Shown one piece after another: positions 18,113 to 27,432 of a stretch of DNA of 64,000 nucleotides. The DNA comes from Microbulbifer sp. GL-2. GTDB lineage: Bacteria; Pseudomonadota; Gammaproteobacteria; Pseudomonadales; Cellvibrionaceae. A program made the translations under genes and the position numbers. Under the pieces are notes generated by a model. The model worked only from the letters and a program-made list of their open reading frames with translations, did no database searches and was not told where the DNA came from. The stretch's first letter is position 1. Each line of letters opens with the position of its first letter. The stretch covers positions 1,966,001 to 2,030,000 of the forward strand of contig NZ_AP019807.1 of NCBI RefSeq assembly GCF_007183175.1, read 5' to 3'.

Positions 18113-19387
18113 TCAGCCAAAAATACCTTTGAACAGGTAGAAGAACAGGATCGCAATACCGGCACCTGCAGGCAGGGTAACTACCCAGGAGGCGGCGATT
18201 GTGGTGATCATACGCAGATTAAGGGCGCCGATACCACGTGCCAGACCAACCCCCAGCACCGCTCCAACCAATGTATGAGTGGTGGAAATCGGCAGCCCTG
18301 TACCCGAGGCCATTACTACTGTGGCGGCGGCGCCCAGCTCAGCGGCGAAGCCGCGGCTTGGTGTGAGCTCGGTAATCTTTTTGCCGATGGTCGCCATTAC
18401 TTTAAAGCCGTAAGTGGCAAGACCCACCACGATACCCAGGCCACCCAGCAGCAGGATCCAGGAAGGCATGGTGGATTTGGCAGTAACTGCACCGCTTTGA
18501 ATGGTGTTCACAACGGCAGCGAGGGGGCCTACAGCGTTGGCCACGTCGTTTGAGCCGTGGGCGAAGGCCATGGCACAAGCGGTGAAAATCATCAGGATGG
18601 CGAACACCCGCTCGACATTGGCAAAGCGGTTTTCTGCCTCGATGGAGGGATCCTGTTTAACGCGCTTGAGCATGGTGATACCAATCCCCATAACCACCAG
18701 CCCAGCCAGTGCGGCGATGCCCGCATCCTGGATAAACGATAATTGGATATTGGCGTCCTTTAAAACATGTTTCAGGCCTTTGGTCAGGGTGACCATGGCG
18801 ATCATCCAGCCGACGGCGAACATGTAAAAGGGAATGTAGCGTTTGGCGTTGGCAAAGGGGTCCTCGGTATCGAGGATCAGGCGCTGGACACTGCGGAATA
18901 GCAGGAAGGAAATAGTACCGGCTAATAGCGGGGACACCACCCAGCTGGCTACGATGCTGCCCACTTTACCCCAGGCTACGGCGTCAGCGGAGATTCCAAC
19001 CGCGGAAAAACCGACGATGGCGCCAACAATAGAGTGGGTAGTGGATACTGGCCAGCCGAGGATACTCGCAACTAGCAGCCAGGTCCCTGCGGCGAGTAGT
19101 GCAGACAGCATGCCGTATACCAGCAGCTGGGGTTGTGCGGAGAAAACGTCAGAATCGATAATGCCCTTTCGTATGGTGGCGGTAACCTCCCCACCTGCCA
19201 GGTAGGCGCCGGCAAACTCAAAAATCATGGCGATTACAATCGCCTGTTTGATAGTCAGTGCGCCGGAGCCTACTGAAGTACCCATGGCATTGGCGACATC
19301 ATTTGCACCAACGCCCCAGGCCATAAAAAAGCCCGCGACAATAGCCAGAATCAATAAGATATGGCCGTATTGACTAAGAATTTCCAC
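18113..19387 (-). CDS. pit: Pit-family low-affinity inorganic phosphate transporter
   Basis: A 424-residue inner-membrane permease of the PiT family, a metal-phosphate/proton symporter. Both family signatures are present: GANDVANAMGTSVGSGAL near the N-terminus and HGSNDVANAVGPLAAV in the second half, with about ten to twelve helices. The GTG at 19387 is chosen because AGGGGGC precedes it by 5 bases and it matches the usual PiT N-terminus; the open frame runs further upstream only because it crosses the DUF47 gene. It lies 10 bases after that PhoU-like gene, the usual pairing. Confidence 0.93.
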   Translation of the reverse strand: MEILSQYGHILLILAIVAGFFMAWGVGANDVANAMGTSVGSGALTIKQAIVIAMIFEFAGAYLAGGEVTATIRKGIIDSDVFSAQPQLLVYGMLSALLAAGTWLLVASILGWPVSTTHSIVGAIVGFSAVGISADAVAWGKVGSIVASWVVSPLLAGTISFLLFRSVQRLILDTEDPFANAKRYIPFYMFAVGWMIAMVTLTKGLKHVLKDANIQLSFIQDAGIAALAGLVVMGIGITMLKRVKQDPSIEAENRFANVERVFAILMIFTACAMAFAHGSNDVANAVGPLAAVVNTIQSGAVTAKSTMPSWILLLGGLGIVVGLATYGFKVMATIGKKITELTPSRGFAAELGAAATVVMASGTGLPISTTHTLVGAVLGVGLARGIGALNLRMITTIAASWVVTLPAGAGIAILFFYLFKGIFG

Positions 19388-19397
19388 GTTGAGCCCC

Positions 19398-20075
19398 CTA
19401 ACGTGCCAACAACAACTGCAAACGGTTACCCACGCTGTGGGCGCGATCGGCCAGTTCGCCGATCCATTCAATGATCCGGTAGAGGAACATGACATCCACC
19501 GGGGGTAAGTCTTTTTCTATGGAGAACAGTGCCGCGCGAATCTCGACTTCGAGTTTGTCCGATTTGCGCTCCAGTTCGTCCAGCTCCTCAGTCATACGCT
19601 TGGCAATAGTGACTTCACGACCGGCGAAGCCGCTTTCCAGCAATTCATCCAGCTCGTTAATGGCACGCAATGCCTGGGAAGAGGTGGCCACAGCACTTTC
19701 GACAAAGGTTTCCATAAGCGGCTGCAGGCTTTGCGGGATCTGCATTTTTCTGCCGACTGCCAGCCCGGCGATATCCTGTGCGGTATTGGCTACTTCATCC
19801 TGGGCGTGCAACAGTTCCAGCAGGTCAGATCTGGAGACCGGCATAAACAGGCTGTCCGGCAGGTGTAGGCGCAGGTCTCTCTTGATGTCATCAGCGCGGT
19901 TTTCTGTGGCAGAGATGCGCAGTTGAATTTTTTCCGCTTCGTCCAGATCACCTTTAATCAGGGCGTCAAAAAACGGAATCAGATCGGCTGAAGCCTCGTG
20001 GGCCGTAGCCATATGCTTTTCGATCGGTTTGATCGGAGAGCGGCCAAACAGGTTGGCAATATTCGACAGGGCCAT
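19398..20075 (-). CDS. PhoU-like DUF47 (TIGR00153) protein, partner of Pit
   Basis: A 225-residue, highly charged, mostly helical cytoplasmic protein of the DUF47/TIGR00153 family, related to PhoU. Family members are nearly always upstream of pit genes and are thought to regulate the permease. Start MALSNIANLFG is chosen for GGAG 7 bases upstream. It heads a two-gene operon with pit, divergent from the GspE-like gene. Confidence 0.92.
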   Translation of the reverse strand: MALSNIANLFGRSPIKPIEKHMATAHEASADLIPFFDALIKGDLDEAEKIQLRISATENRADDIKRDLRLHLPDSLFMPVSRSDLLELLHAQDEVANTAQDIAGLAVGRKMQIPQSLQPLMETFVESAVATSSQALRAINELDELLESGFAGREVTIAKRMTEELDELERKSDKLEVEIRAALFSIEKDLPPVDVMFLYRIIEWIGELADRAHSVGNRLQLLLAR

Positions 20076-20222
20076 GGTTAGCTCCATTGCTCAGAGTACG
20101 AAACGGCGGCATGGTACCCCAATCGGGGCAACTTCGGTAATAGTGCGTTAACGATGCACTGTTGTGCCCTTGGGATAGGGCTACAATGCGGCGTCGCCAT
20201 ATGAGAATAAAGGGGTTTACCA

Positions 20223-21998
20223 ATGGCAGAGAGCAAAGCTGCTGACAGACTGCTGGACTTACGTGGGTTGCTGGAAGACCTTGTCAGCCAGGGCTACGTA
20301 AGCAGGTTGGATGCCAACAGGATTGTGGGTACTCCGCGTACCGCCGAGCAGGCACAAATGCACCCGCTCAGCTATATCGCCAGCTGTGATATTGCCAACC
20401 AAAAAGTCCCCGGAACTCTGTTGAGTAATGAGGTGCTTAGTGCCTGGCTGGCAGAATGCTCTTCTCACTCCCTTTACCATATCGACCCGCTCAAAGTGAA
20501 TGTGAATGCGGTGACTGAAGTGATGAGCTTCCAGTTTGCCAAGCGCCACCAGATTTTGTGTGTTGAAGCGGGAACCGATGAGCTATTGGTCGCAACCGCC
20601 CAACCTTTTGCCAGGGGCTGGGAGGAGCAGTTAGAGCATACCAGTGGTCGTATGGTTAGACGGGTGGTGGCCGACCCAGGGGATATCAAGCGCTATTGTA
20701 TTGAGTTTTACTCGCTGGCCAATTCCATTTCTGGAGCCAGTGGCCTGCAGGGCACTTCCGCAGCGAATAACTTTGAGCAGCTGTTGGAGCTTGGCAATCT
20801 CAAGGACCCCGAGGCCAACGACCAGCATATTGTTAATATTGTCGACTGGCTGCTGCAACACGCATTCGACCAGCGCGCCAGTGATATCCATATCGAGCCA
20901 AGACGGGAGGTGGGGCGTATCCGTTTCCGTATTGACGGCGTATTGCACCCTATCCATGAATTACCGGACCAGGTGAATGCGGCGGTAACCAGCCGCCTGA
21001 AAATTCTTGGGCGCATGAATGTAGCGGAGAAGCGCAAACCCCAGGATGGACGTATCAAGACCAAGCGCCCCGATGGCAGTGAAGTGGAGTTGCGCCTCTC
21101 CACCTTGCCTACCGCCTTTGGTGCAAAGTTGGTAATGCGGATCTTTGATCCCGAGGTATTGGCGCGTTCCTACAGCGATCTGGGGCTTGGTGGCGATGAC
21201 TTGTCCCGCTGGCAGAAAATGTTGTCACGCCCCAACGGCATTGTACTGGTGACCGGTCCGACCGGCTCGGGAAAGACCACCACTTTGTACACCGGGCTCA
21301 AGCAGCTGGCTACCAGTGCGGTGAATGTCTCCACGGTGGAAGACCCTATTGAAATGGTTGAGGAAAGCTTCAACCAGACCCAGGTGCACCATTCCATCGG
21401 CTTCGACTTTGCCGCAGGTATCCGCACCCTGATGCGCCAGGACCCGGACATTATCATGGTCGGGGAAATCCGCGACCTGGAAACTGCGCAGATGGCGGTA
21501 CAGGCGGCCCTTACCGGTCACCTGGTGATCTCTACCCTGCATACCAATGATGCTCCCACAGCAGTCACCCGCTTATTGGACCTGGGATTGCCCCATTACC
21601 TGTTGAAATCCACCATCCTCGGCGTGATGGCCCAACGTCTGGTTCGCACCCTGTGTCCCTCGTGCAAACGCGAGGATAAGATTGCAGAGGCCGATTGGCA
21701 TTCCCTGGTGCGCCCTTGGAAGGCGCCATTGCCGGATAAAGTGTATGCACCTGAAGGCTGTTTGGAATGCCGAAATACTGGCTACCTGGGCCGCCAGGGT
21801 ATTTATGAAATTTTGCCTTTTAGTGAACCAGTACAGGCTCAGGTAACCTCTGACTGCGATCTCCAGCTGTTGCGGCGCCAGGCTATGCGTGAGGGTATGA
21901 ACAGTCTGCGTCTCTCCGGTGCTAAAAAGGTGGCGGCTGGTTTGACTACTGTGGCCGAAGTACTGCGTGTGGCACCTCCACCGGATATTGCGTTTTAA
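20223..21998 (+). CDS. GspE/PulE-family ATPase (orphan type II secretion/type IV pilus-like)
   Basis: A 591-residue AAA-type secretion ATPase. An N-terminal GspE-II-like domain (residues 1-165) precedes the ATPase core with IHIEPRREVGRIRFRIDG, Walker A GPTGSGKTTTLYTG, the Asp box VSTVEDPIEM, Walker B RQDPDIIMVGEIRD and the His box LVISTLHTNDAPTAVTRLLD. A tetracysteine zinc site (CPSC near residue 478, CLEC near residue 514) is typical of GspE and PilB. No other type II secretion or pilus gene is nearby. It may serve a machine encoded elsewhere. Confidence 0.9.
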   Translation: MAESKAADRLLDLRGLLEDLVSQGYVSRLDANRIVGTPRTAEQAQMHPLSYIASCDIANQKVPGTLLSNEVLSAWLAECSSHSLYHIDPLKVNVNAVTEVMSFQFAKRHQILCVEAGTDELLVATAQPFARGWEEQLEHTSGRMVRRVVADPGDIKRYCIEFYSLANSISGASGLQGTSAANNFEQLLELGNLKDPEANDQHIVNIVDWLLQHAFDQRASDIHIEPRREVGRIRFRIDGVLHPIHELPDQVNAAVTSRLKILGRMNVAEKRKPQDGRIKTKRPDGSEVELRLSTLPTAFGAKLVMRIFDPEVLARSYSDLGLGGDDLSRWQKMLSRPNGIVLVTGPTGSGKTTTLYTGLKQLATSAVNVSTVEDPIEMVEESFNQTQVHHSIGFDFAAGIRTLMRQDPDIIMVGEIRDLETAQMAVQAALTGHLVISTLHTNDAPTAVTRLLDLGLPHYLLKSTILGVMAQRLVRTLCPSCKREDKIAEADWHSLVRPWKAPLPDKVYAPEGCLECRNTGYLGRQGIYEILPFSEPVQAQVTSDCDLQLLRRQAMREGMNSLRLSGAKKVAAGLTTVAEVLRVAPPPDIAF

Positions 21999-22148
21999 AG
22001 GCTCGGACAGGATTGCCCTGAATCAGAAGAACTGGCGTAATTGTCATGAGTTTGGTTGGCATAGACTACCGGCTCCGTAATTGGAGGAAGCCTGGAGAAT
22101 AGAGGACAGGCCCCTCTGCTCGATATCAGCTCCAAGGATTGATGCCCC

Positions 22149-24992
22149 ATGTTCGATCATGCCTATTGCCCCGAATCACTTCAGTCCCAGCTGGATGTTC
22201 AATGGAGTGATTGGTGTGAACAGGCGGATACCGCCCTTATTGATGAGGTGGAGAACCTTATTCAAGATAGGGACTTACAGCAGGGGCTGGCGCGCAGCTT
22301 CCTGGGTTCCGAGTTTTTCCACCGCCAGTGTTGTCGGCAGCCACAGTTATTGCCTGAATTGTTGAAATCCGACGACCTGGGCCTGGCTCTGCCTGACTTT
22401 GATAGTGATGAAAGCCTCGACGGCGCATTGAGATCACTGCGTAACCGTGTCACTGCGGAGGTTATATTTCGGGATTTTGCCGGCCAGTGGGATATTCCAC
22501 AGGCCTGCTTGCGACTCAGTGAGCTGGCTGAACTCTGTATCAATACAGCTATGCAGTGGCACCGCACCCAGCTGGTAAATCGCTACGGTGAGCCTAGGGA
22601 TATACAGGGTCGGGTGCAGTCTATGGTGGTGCTCGGAATGGGCAAGCTAGGCGCGCGTGAACTGAACCTCTCTTCAGATATCGACCTGATTTTTGCCTAC
22701 CCCGAGCTGGGACACACCGATGGTGAGCAATGTGTGGAAAATCAGAAGTTTTTCCAGCGCCTGGGTCAAAGCCTGATCAAATCACTGGATGCTATCACTG
22801 CCGAAGGTTTCGTATTTCGCGTGGATATGCGCCTGCGACCCTATGGAGACAGTGGCCCCCTAGTAAGCCATTTTGCTGCGTTAGAAGACTATTACCAGAC
22901 ACAGGGACGTGAGTGGGAGCGCTACGCCATGGTCAAGGCACGCCCGGTAGCTGGCGATAATGGGGCCGCAGCAGATTTGATGGAACTGCTGCGTCCATTT
23001 ACCTATCGCCGCTATATTGATTTCAGCGCGATTGATGCACTGCGGGAGATGAAGGCATTGATTCAGCGTCAGGTACGCGCGCGCGGCCTTACCAGCAATA
23101 TCAAACTGGGCCGTGGTGGTATTCGAGAAGTGGAATTTATCGCCCAGGCATTTCAGCTGATTCGCGGCGGCCGCGAGCCGGCATTGCGTGAGCGCAACCT
23201 GTTGAAGCTATTGCCCCTCTTAGAGAGTGATGGGCATGTAGAGACTGGTGTGGCCTCGGAACTGTCGAACTGTTATCTGCTGCTGCGTCGCGTGGAACAC
23301 GCCCTGCAAGCTTATCGGGACCAGCAAACCCAGGCATTACCACAGGATGATAAAGAGCGTGAGCGACTGGCCTATGCCTTGGGGCGTGATAACTGGGATC
23401 AACTCTTCGGAGAACTGGCGGCGGTGCGCAATGTGGTCGAGCGTGAATTCGATACCGTAATTGCCCCACCGGAAGAAATTGCCGAGCCCCGCGTAGCGGA
23501 GGAGTGGCAAGGGCTTTGGGGTAGTTGCAATGAGTCCGGTAGTGAGGAGATCAACCTGCACAGTTTGAGAGATGCGGGTTTTACTCCTGCTCAGGAGGCC
23601 CTGGGTTTACTGCGGGAACTCTGCAACTCGCCGATGGTTATCGCACTGCCGGCTTCATCCCGTGAACGCCTTGACCAGTTTATGCCGCTATTGCTAGCTG
23701 CTGCCAGTTTGCAGGAGCAGCCGCTACTGGTGCTTGCGCGGGTACTGCCCCTGGTGCGCTCCGTATTGCGCCGAAGTGCCTATCTCGTACTCATCAATGA
23801 AAACCCACCGGTATTAAGCCAATTAGTGCGCTTGTGTAGCGCCAGCCCAAGGATTGCCGAACAGCTGGCTCGCCATCCAATCCTTTTGGATGAGCTGCTG
23901 GACTCACGCCGCTTATTGGCACCGGCGACTGCCGAGGATATTGCGGATGAGTTGCGTCGCGAGTTGCTGCGAGTTGATCCTGCCGACTTGGAGCTGCAAA
24001 TGGAAACTCTGCGCTATTTCAAGCAGAGCCAAAGTCTGCGTATCGCTGCCCAAGAGGTGAGTGGTGCCTTACCGCTGATGAAGGTAAGTGATTCTCTCAC
24101 CTGGATGGCGGAAGCGATTTTGCAGCAATCATTGCACTTGGCCTGGGTACAGATGGTGGAGAAGTACGGGGTGCCTGCGGGAGCTACAGAGGAGGATATG
24201 CGCTTTGCCATTATTGCCTATGGCAAACTCGGCGGCTTGGAACTCGCCCACGGCTCAGACCTGGATATTGTATTTGTGCATGATGCGGATTCCCAGCTCA
24301 ATACTGACGGGGAGACAAGTATTGATAATCTGCGTTTCTATACTCGTTTGGCACAACGCCTGATTCATATTTTACAAACCCGTACCCTGAGTGGCCCACT
24401 CTATGAAGTGGACACCCGCCTGCGCCCTTCGGGTAATTCGGGGCTGCTCGTCACCTCCATGGCGGCATTTGAGAAATACCAGCGCGAGAGCGCCTGGACC
24501 TGGGAACATCAGGCATTAGTACGCGCCCGACCTGTGGCAGGTAGCAGCCGTGTATGTAGCGCCTTCCAAGAGCTGCGATTACGATTGCTTTGCGAGCCCA
24601 GAAATGGGGAGAAATTGCGCGAGGAAGTGGTTGCGATGCGCAATAAAATGCGTTCCCACCTGGATAAGAGCAATGATCAAAAGTTCGACCTCAAGCACGG
24701 CGCGGGCGGTATTGTCGATATTGAATTTTTGGTCCAATATGCTGCACTGGCCTGGGCGCAAACTGCGCCCTCGATAGTGCGTTACACTGACAATATTCGC
24801 ATTCTCGAAAGTCTGATTGACGCGGGCCTGATGACGGCTAAACAAGCCGGACATTTGATCGACGCCTACAAAGCCTACCGATCTGAAGGTCATCGCCTGG
24901 CACTACAACAACTGCCGGGGATTGTGAGTGATGACCGATTCATAGCGGAAAGAAAGACCGTTCAAACAAACTGGCAGCAATTGCTCGGTTAA
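22149..24992 (+). CDS. glnE: Glutamine synthetase adenylyltransferase/deadenylylase
   Basis: GlnE adds AMP to glutamine synthetase and removes it, tuning ammonia assimilation to nitrogen status under PII control. The 947-residue protein holds two nucleotidyltransferase domains: the first with GMGKLGARELNLSSDIDLIF near residue 160, the second with AYGKLGGLELAHGSDLDIVF near residue 695. Each is followed by its helical domain. Length and both aspartate pairs are normal. The start is an ATG shortly after AAGGA. ilvE follows 60 bases later, as in Pseudomonas. Confidence 0.97.
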   Translation: MFDHAYCPESLQSQLDVQWSDWCEQADTALIDEVENLIQDRDLQQGLARSFLGSEFFHRQCCRQPQLLPELLKSDDLGLALPDFDSDESLDGALRSLRNRVTAEVIFRDFAGQWDIPQACLRLSELAELCINTAMQWHRTQLVNRYGEPRDIQGRVQSMVVLGMGKLGARELNLSSDIDLIFAYPELGHTDGEQCVENQKFFQRLGQSLIKSLDAITAEGFVFRVDMRLRPYGDSGPLVSHFAALEDYYQTQGREWERYAMVKARPVAGDNGAAADLMELLRPFTYRRYIDFSAIDALREMKALIQRQVRARGLTSNIKLGRGGIREVEFIAQAFQLIRGGREPALRERNLLKLLPLLESDGHVETGVASELSNCYLLLRRVEHALQAYRDQQTQALPQDDKERERLAYALGRDNWDQLFGELAAVRNVVEREFDTVIAPPEEIAEPRVAEEWQGLWGSCNESGSEEINLHSLRDAGFTPAQEALGLLRELCNSPMVIALPASSRERLDQFMPLLLAAASLQEQPLLVLARVLPLVRSVLRRSAYLVLINENPPVLSQLVRLCSASPRIAEQLARHPILLDELLDSRRLLAPATAEDIADELRRELLRVDPADLELQMETLRYFKQSQSLRIAAQEVSGALPLMKVSDSLTWMAEAILQQSLHLAWVQMVEKYGVPAGATEEDMRFAIIAYGKLGGLELAHGSDLDIVFVHDADSQLNTDGETSIDNLRFYTRLAQRLIHILQTRTLSGPLYEVDTRLRPSGNSGLLVTSMAAFEKYQRESAWTWEHQALVRARPVAGSSRVCSAFQELRLRLLCEPRNGEKLREEVVAMRNKMRSHLDKSNDQKFDLKHGAGGIVDIEFLVQYAALAWAQTAPSIVRYTDNIRILESLIDAGLMTAKQAGHLIDAYKAYRSEGHRLALQQLPGIVSDDRFIAERKTVQTNWQQLLG

Positions 24993-25052
24993 AAGCCGAC
25001 TACCTCCTGCTGCCCGATTAAACTGTTTTTCAGGATTTGTAGGAGTTTCCCT

Positions 25053-26006
25053 ATGTCTTTTGCCGACCGCGACGGCGTTATCTGGTTTGATGGTGAGCTG
25101 GTTCCATGGCGCGATGCGCGAGTACATGTTCTCACCCATACCCTGCACTATGGGATGGGAGTCTTTGAAGGCGTACGTGCCTATGAAACCGACCGCGGCG
25201 CCAGTATTTTTCGTTTGCAGGATCACACCCGCCGGTTGTTTCGCTCTGCGAAAATTATGAATATTCCCATGCCTTTTGATGCCGATGAGCTGAATGAAGC
25301 ACAAAGGTTGGTGGTGAGGGAAAATAACCTGCATCAGGCCTACCTGCGGCCTATGGTGTTTTACGGGTCTGAAGGGATGGGGTTGCGTGCCGAGGGACTC
25401 AAAACCCATGTAATAATTGCCTCCTGGGAGTGGCCTAGCTATATGAGCCCGGAAGCCCTGGAGCAAGGCATCAAGGTAAATACCTCCTCCTATACCCGTC
25501 ATCACGTCAATATCAGTATGTGTAAAGCTAAGGCCAACGGCAATTACATCAATTCCATGTTGGCTCTGCAGGAAGCGGTGCGCAACGGCTGTGATGAGGC
25601 GCTGTTACTCGATCCGGAAGGCTATGTGGCAGAAGGTAGTGGAGAGAACTTCTTCATTGTAAGGGATGGCACAATTTATACCCCAGAACTCACTTCCTGT
25701 CTGGATGGGATCACCCGCGATACAGTTATTGAATTGTCGAGGGAGTGCGGGTACCGGGTGGTCGAAAAGCGCATCACGCGGGATGAAGTGTATATTGCCG
25801 ATGAGGCCTTCTTTACCGGCACTGCAGCAGAGGTGTTGCCCATCAGTACACTCGATGGTCGCGCCATAGGCAGTGGTCGTCGTGGGCCGATTACCGGGCG
25901 CTTGCAAAGCCTCTATTTTGATGTGGTTCAGGGGCGTAGTACCGCCCATCGGGGATGGTTGAGTGATGTGAGTGATACACCAGAAGTGAATTTCCGGATC
26001 GCTTGA
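25053..26006 (+). CDS. ilvE: Branched-chain amino acid aminotransferase
   Basis: IlvE transaminates the 2-oxo acids of valine, leucine and isoleucine, using PLP. The 317-residue fold-type IV enzyme shows HTLHYGMGVFEGVRAY, the Lys region MCKAKANGNYINSMLA, EGSGENFFIV and the late FFTGTAAEVLPI block. A clear TAGGAG site precedes the ATG. A terminator follows. Confidence 0.96.
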   Translation: MSFADRDGVIWFDGELVPWRDARVHVLTHTLHYGMGVFEGVRAYETDRGASIFRLQDHTRRLFRSAKIMNIPMPFDADELNEAQRLVVRENNLHQAYLRPMVFYGSEGMGLRAEGLKTHVIIASWEWPSYMSPEALEQGIKVNTSSYTRHHVNISMCKAKANGNYINSMLALQEAVRNGCDEALLLDPEGYVAEGSGENFFIVRDGTIYTPELTSCLDGITRDTVIELSRECGYRVVEKRITRDEVYIADEAFFTGTAAEVLPISTLDGRAIGSGRRGPITGRLQSLYFDVVQGRSTAHRGWLSDVSDTPEVNFRIA

Positions 26007-26028
26007 GAAGCTGTTTACAATAGCCCAA

Positions 26029-26060
26029 TAATAAAACCCAGTGAAAACCGGGTTTTATTA
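26029..26060. terminator. Terminator between ilvE and ugd
   Basis: TAATAAAACCC pairs with GGGTTTTATTA around a 10-base loop. It lies between the converging ilvE and ugd genes and is nearly symmetric, so it can serve both. Confidence 0.85.
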
Positions 26061-26088
26061 TCTGCTAAATCTGCTCGTTTAGCCTTTA

Positions 26089-27432
26089 CTATGATGCCCC
26101 GTTGGTATCAGGCCGTCCCACACAATAGTAATCAAAGCCTGCAGCCTGCATTTCATTTGGTTCATATTGGTTGCGGCCATCGAATACAACAGGAGCGGCC
26201 AGTATGGTTTTCAACTCTTCAGTATCAAGGCTTTTAAACTGCTGCCACTCAGTTGCAATAATTAAGGCATCAGCACCCTGCAGTACATCACCCTTGGAGT
26301 CGCAAAGTTTAAGGTCTGCTCGACCTCCATATATTCTGCGGCATTCATCCAGTGCCTCAGGGTCAAATGCCTGAACTTTTGCACCCTGCTCCCATAAGCG
26401 CTCAAGCAAGATACGGCTTGGGGCCTCGCGCATGTCGTCAGTATTGGGTTTAAAAGAGAGACCCCATAGCGCGAAAGTCTTACCTTCCAGGTTCCCTCCG
26501 TAATGTCCCAGAATTTTTTCGGCCAAGTAGTGCTTCTGATGCTCGTTTCGCGATTCCACTGCAGAGAGAATATCGGCCGACAACCCGAGTTGTTGGGCGG
26601 ATGAAATTAGGGCCTTGACATCTTTGGGAAAGCAAGAGCCACCATAGCCAATTCCAGCATAAATAAACTGGTAACCAACCCGTGGGTCTGAACCGATACC
26701 CTTGCGCACAGCTTCGATATCCGCTCCAACCTTGTCGGCAATATTGGCCATTTCATTCATAAAACTGATTTTGGTGGCCAACATGCAGTTAGCAGCGTAC
26801 TTAGTAAGTTCCGCGCTTTTTACATCCATGACAAGAATTTTTTCATGATTGCGATTAAAAGGTGCGTATAGGTGGCGAAGCTTTTGTTCAGACTCTACTT
26901 CAGAAGTGCCTATGATAATACGGTCTGGGCGCATACAGTCTGCAACCGCAGAGCCTTCCTTGAGGAATTCAGGGTTTGAAATGATATCAAAGGGCAGATC
27001 GAGCCTGTCTCGGTCCGTTAATTGTTCTTCAACCGCTGTGCGAACCTTATCTGCGGTTCCTACAGGAACTGTTGATTTGGTGATGATAAATTTTTTGCTG
27101 TCCATGTACTTGGCAATGGTCCTGGCGACAGTAAGGACATGGCGTAAATCGGCAGAGCCATCCTCATCCGGCGGGGTGCCAACAGCGATAAAAATCAGCT
27201 CCCCATGCTCAACGCCGAAAGCGGCATTAGTAGAAAATGACAGGTTGCCGGTGCTGACTCCGTTTTTCACCATCGGCTCAAGACCTGGCTCAAAAATGGG
27301 GATCTGTCCCTGCTTCAGGCGTTTGACTTTGTCATTATCGATATCAATACAGACAACTTTATTACCGGCCTCAGCCAGTACAGCTGCTTGCACCAAGCCT
27401 ACATAGCCGGTGCCAAAAACGGTCACATTCAT
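26089..27432 (-). CDS. ugd: UDP-glucose 6-dehydrogenase
   Basis: Ugd oxidises UDP-glucose to UDP-glucuronate with two NAD+, feeding surface polysaccharide or LPS sugars. The 447-residue protein has the NAD-binding start VTVFGTGYVGLVQAAVLAE, KSTVPVGTADKV, and the catalytic cysteine in GYGGSCFPKDVKAL. Its ATG shares one base with the stop of the upstream O-antigen-ligase-like gene, so the pair is translationally coupled. Confidence 0.95.
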   Translation of the reverse strand: MNVTVFGTGYVGLVQAAVLAEAGNKVVCIDIDNDKVKRLKQGQIPIFEPGLEPMVKNGVSTGNLSFSTNAAFGVEHGELIFIAVGTPPDEDGSADLRHVLTVARTIAKYMDSKKFIITKSTVPVGTADKVRTAVEEQLTDRDRLDLPFDIISNPEFLKEGSAVADCMRPDRIIIGTSEVESEQKLRHLYAPFNRNHEKILVMDVKSAELTKYAANCMLATKISFMNEMANIADKVGADIEAVRKGIGSDPRVGYQFIYAGIGYGGSCFPKDVKALISSAQQLGLSADILSAVESRNEHQKHYLAEKILGHYGGNLEGKTFALWGLSFKPNTDDMREAPSRILLERLWEQGAKVQAFDPEALDECRRIYGGRADLKLCDSKGDVLQGADALIIATEWQQFKSLDTEELKTILAAPVVFDGRNQYEPNEMQAAGFDYYCVGRPDTNGAS

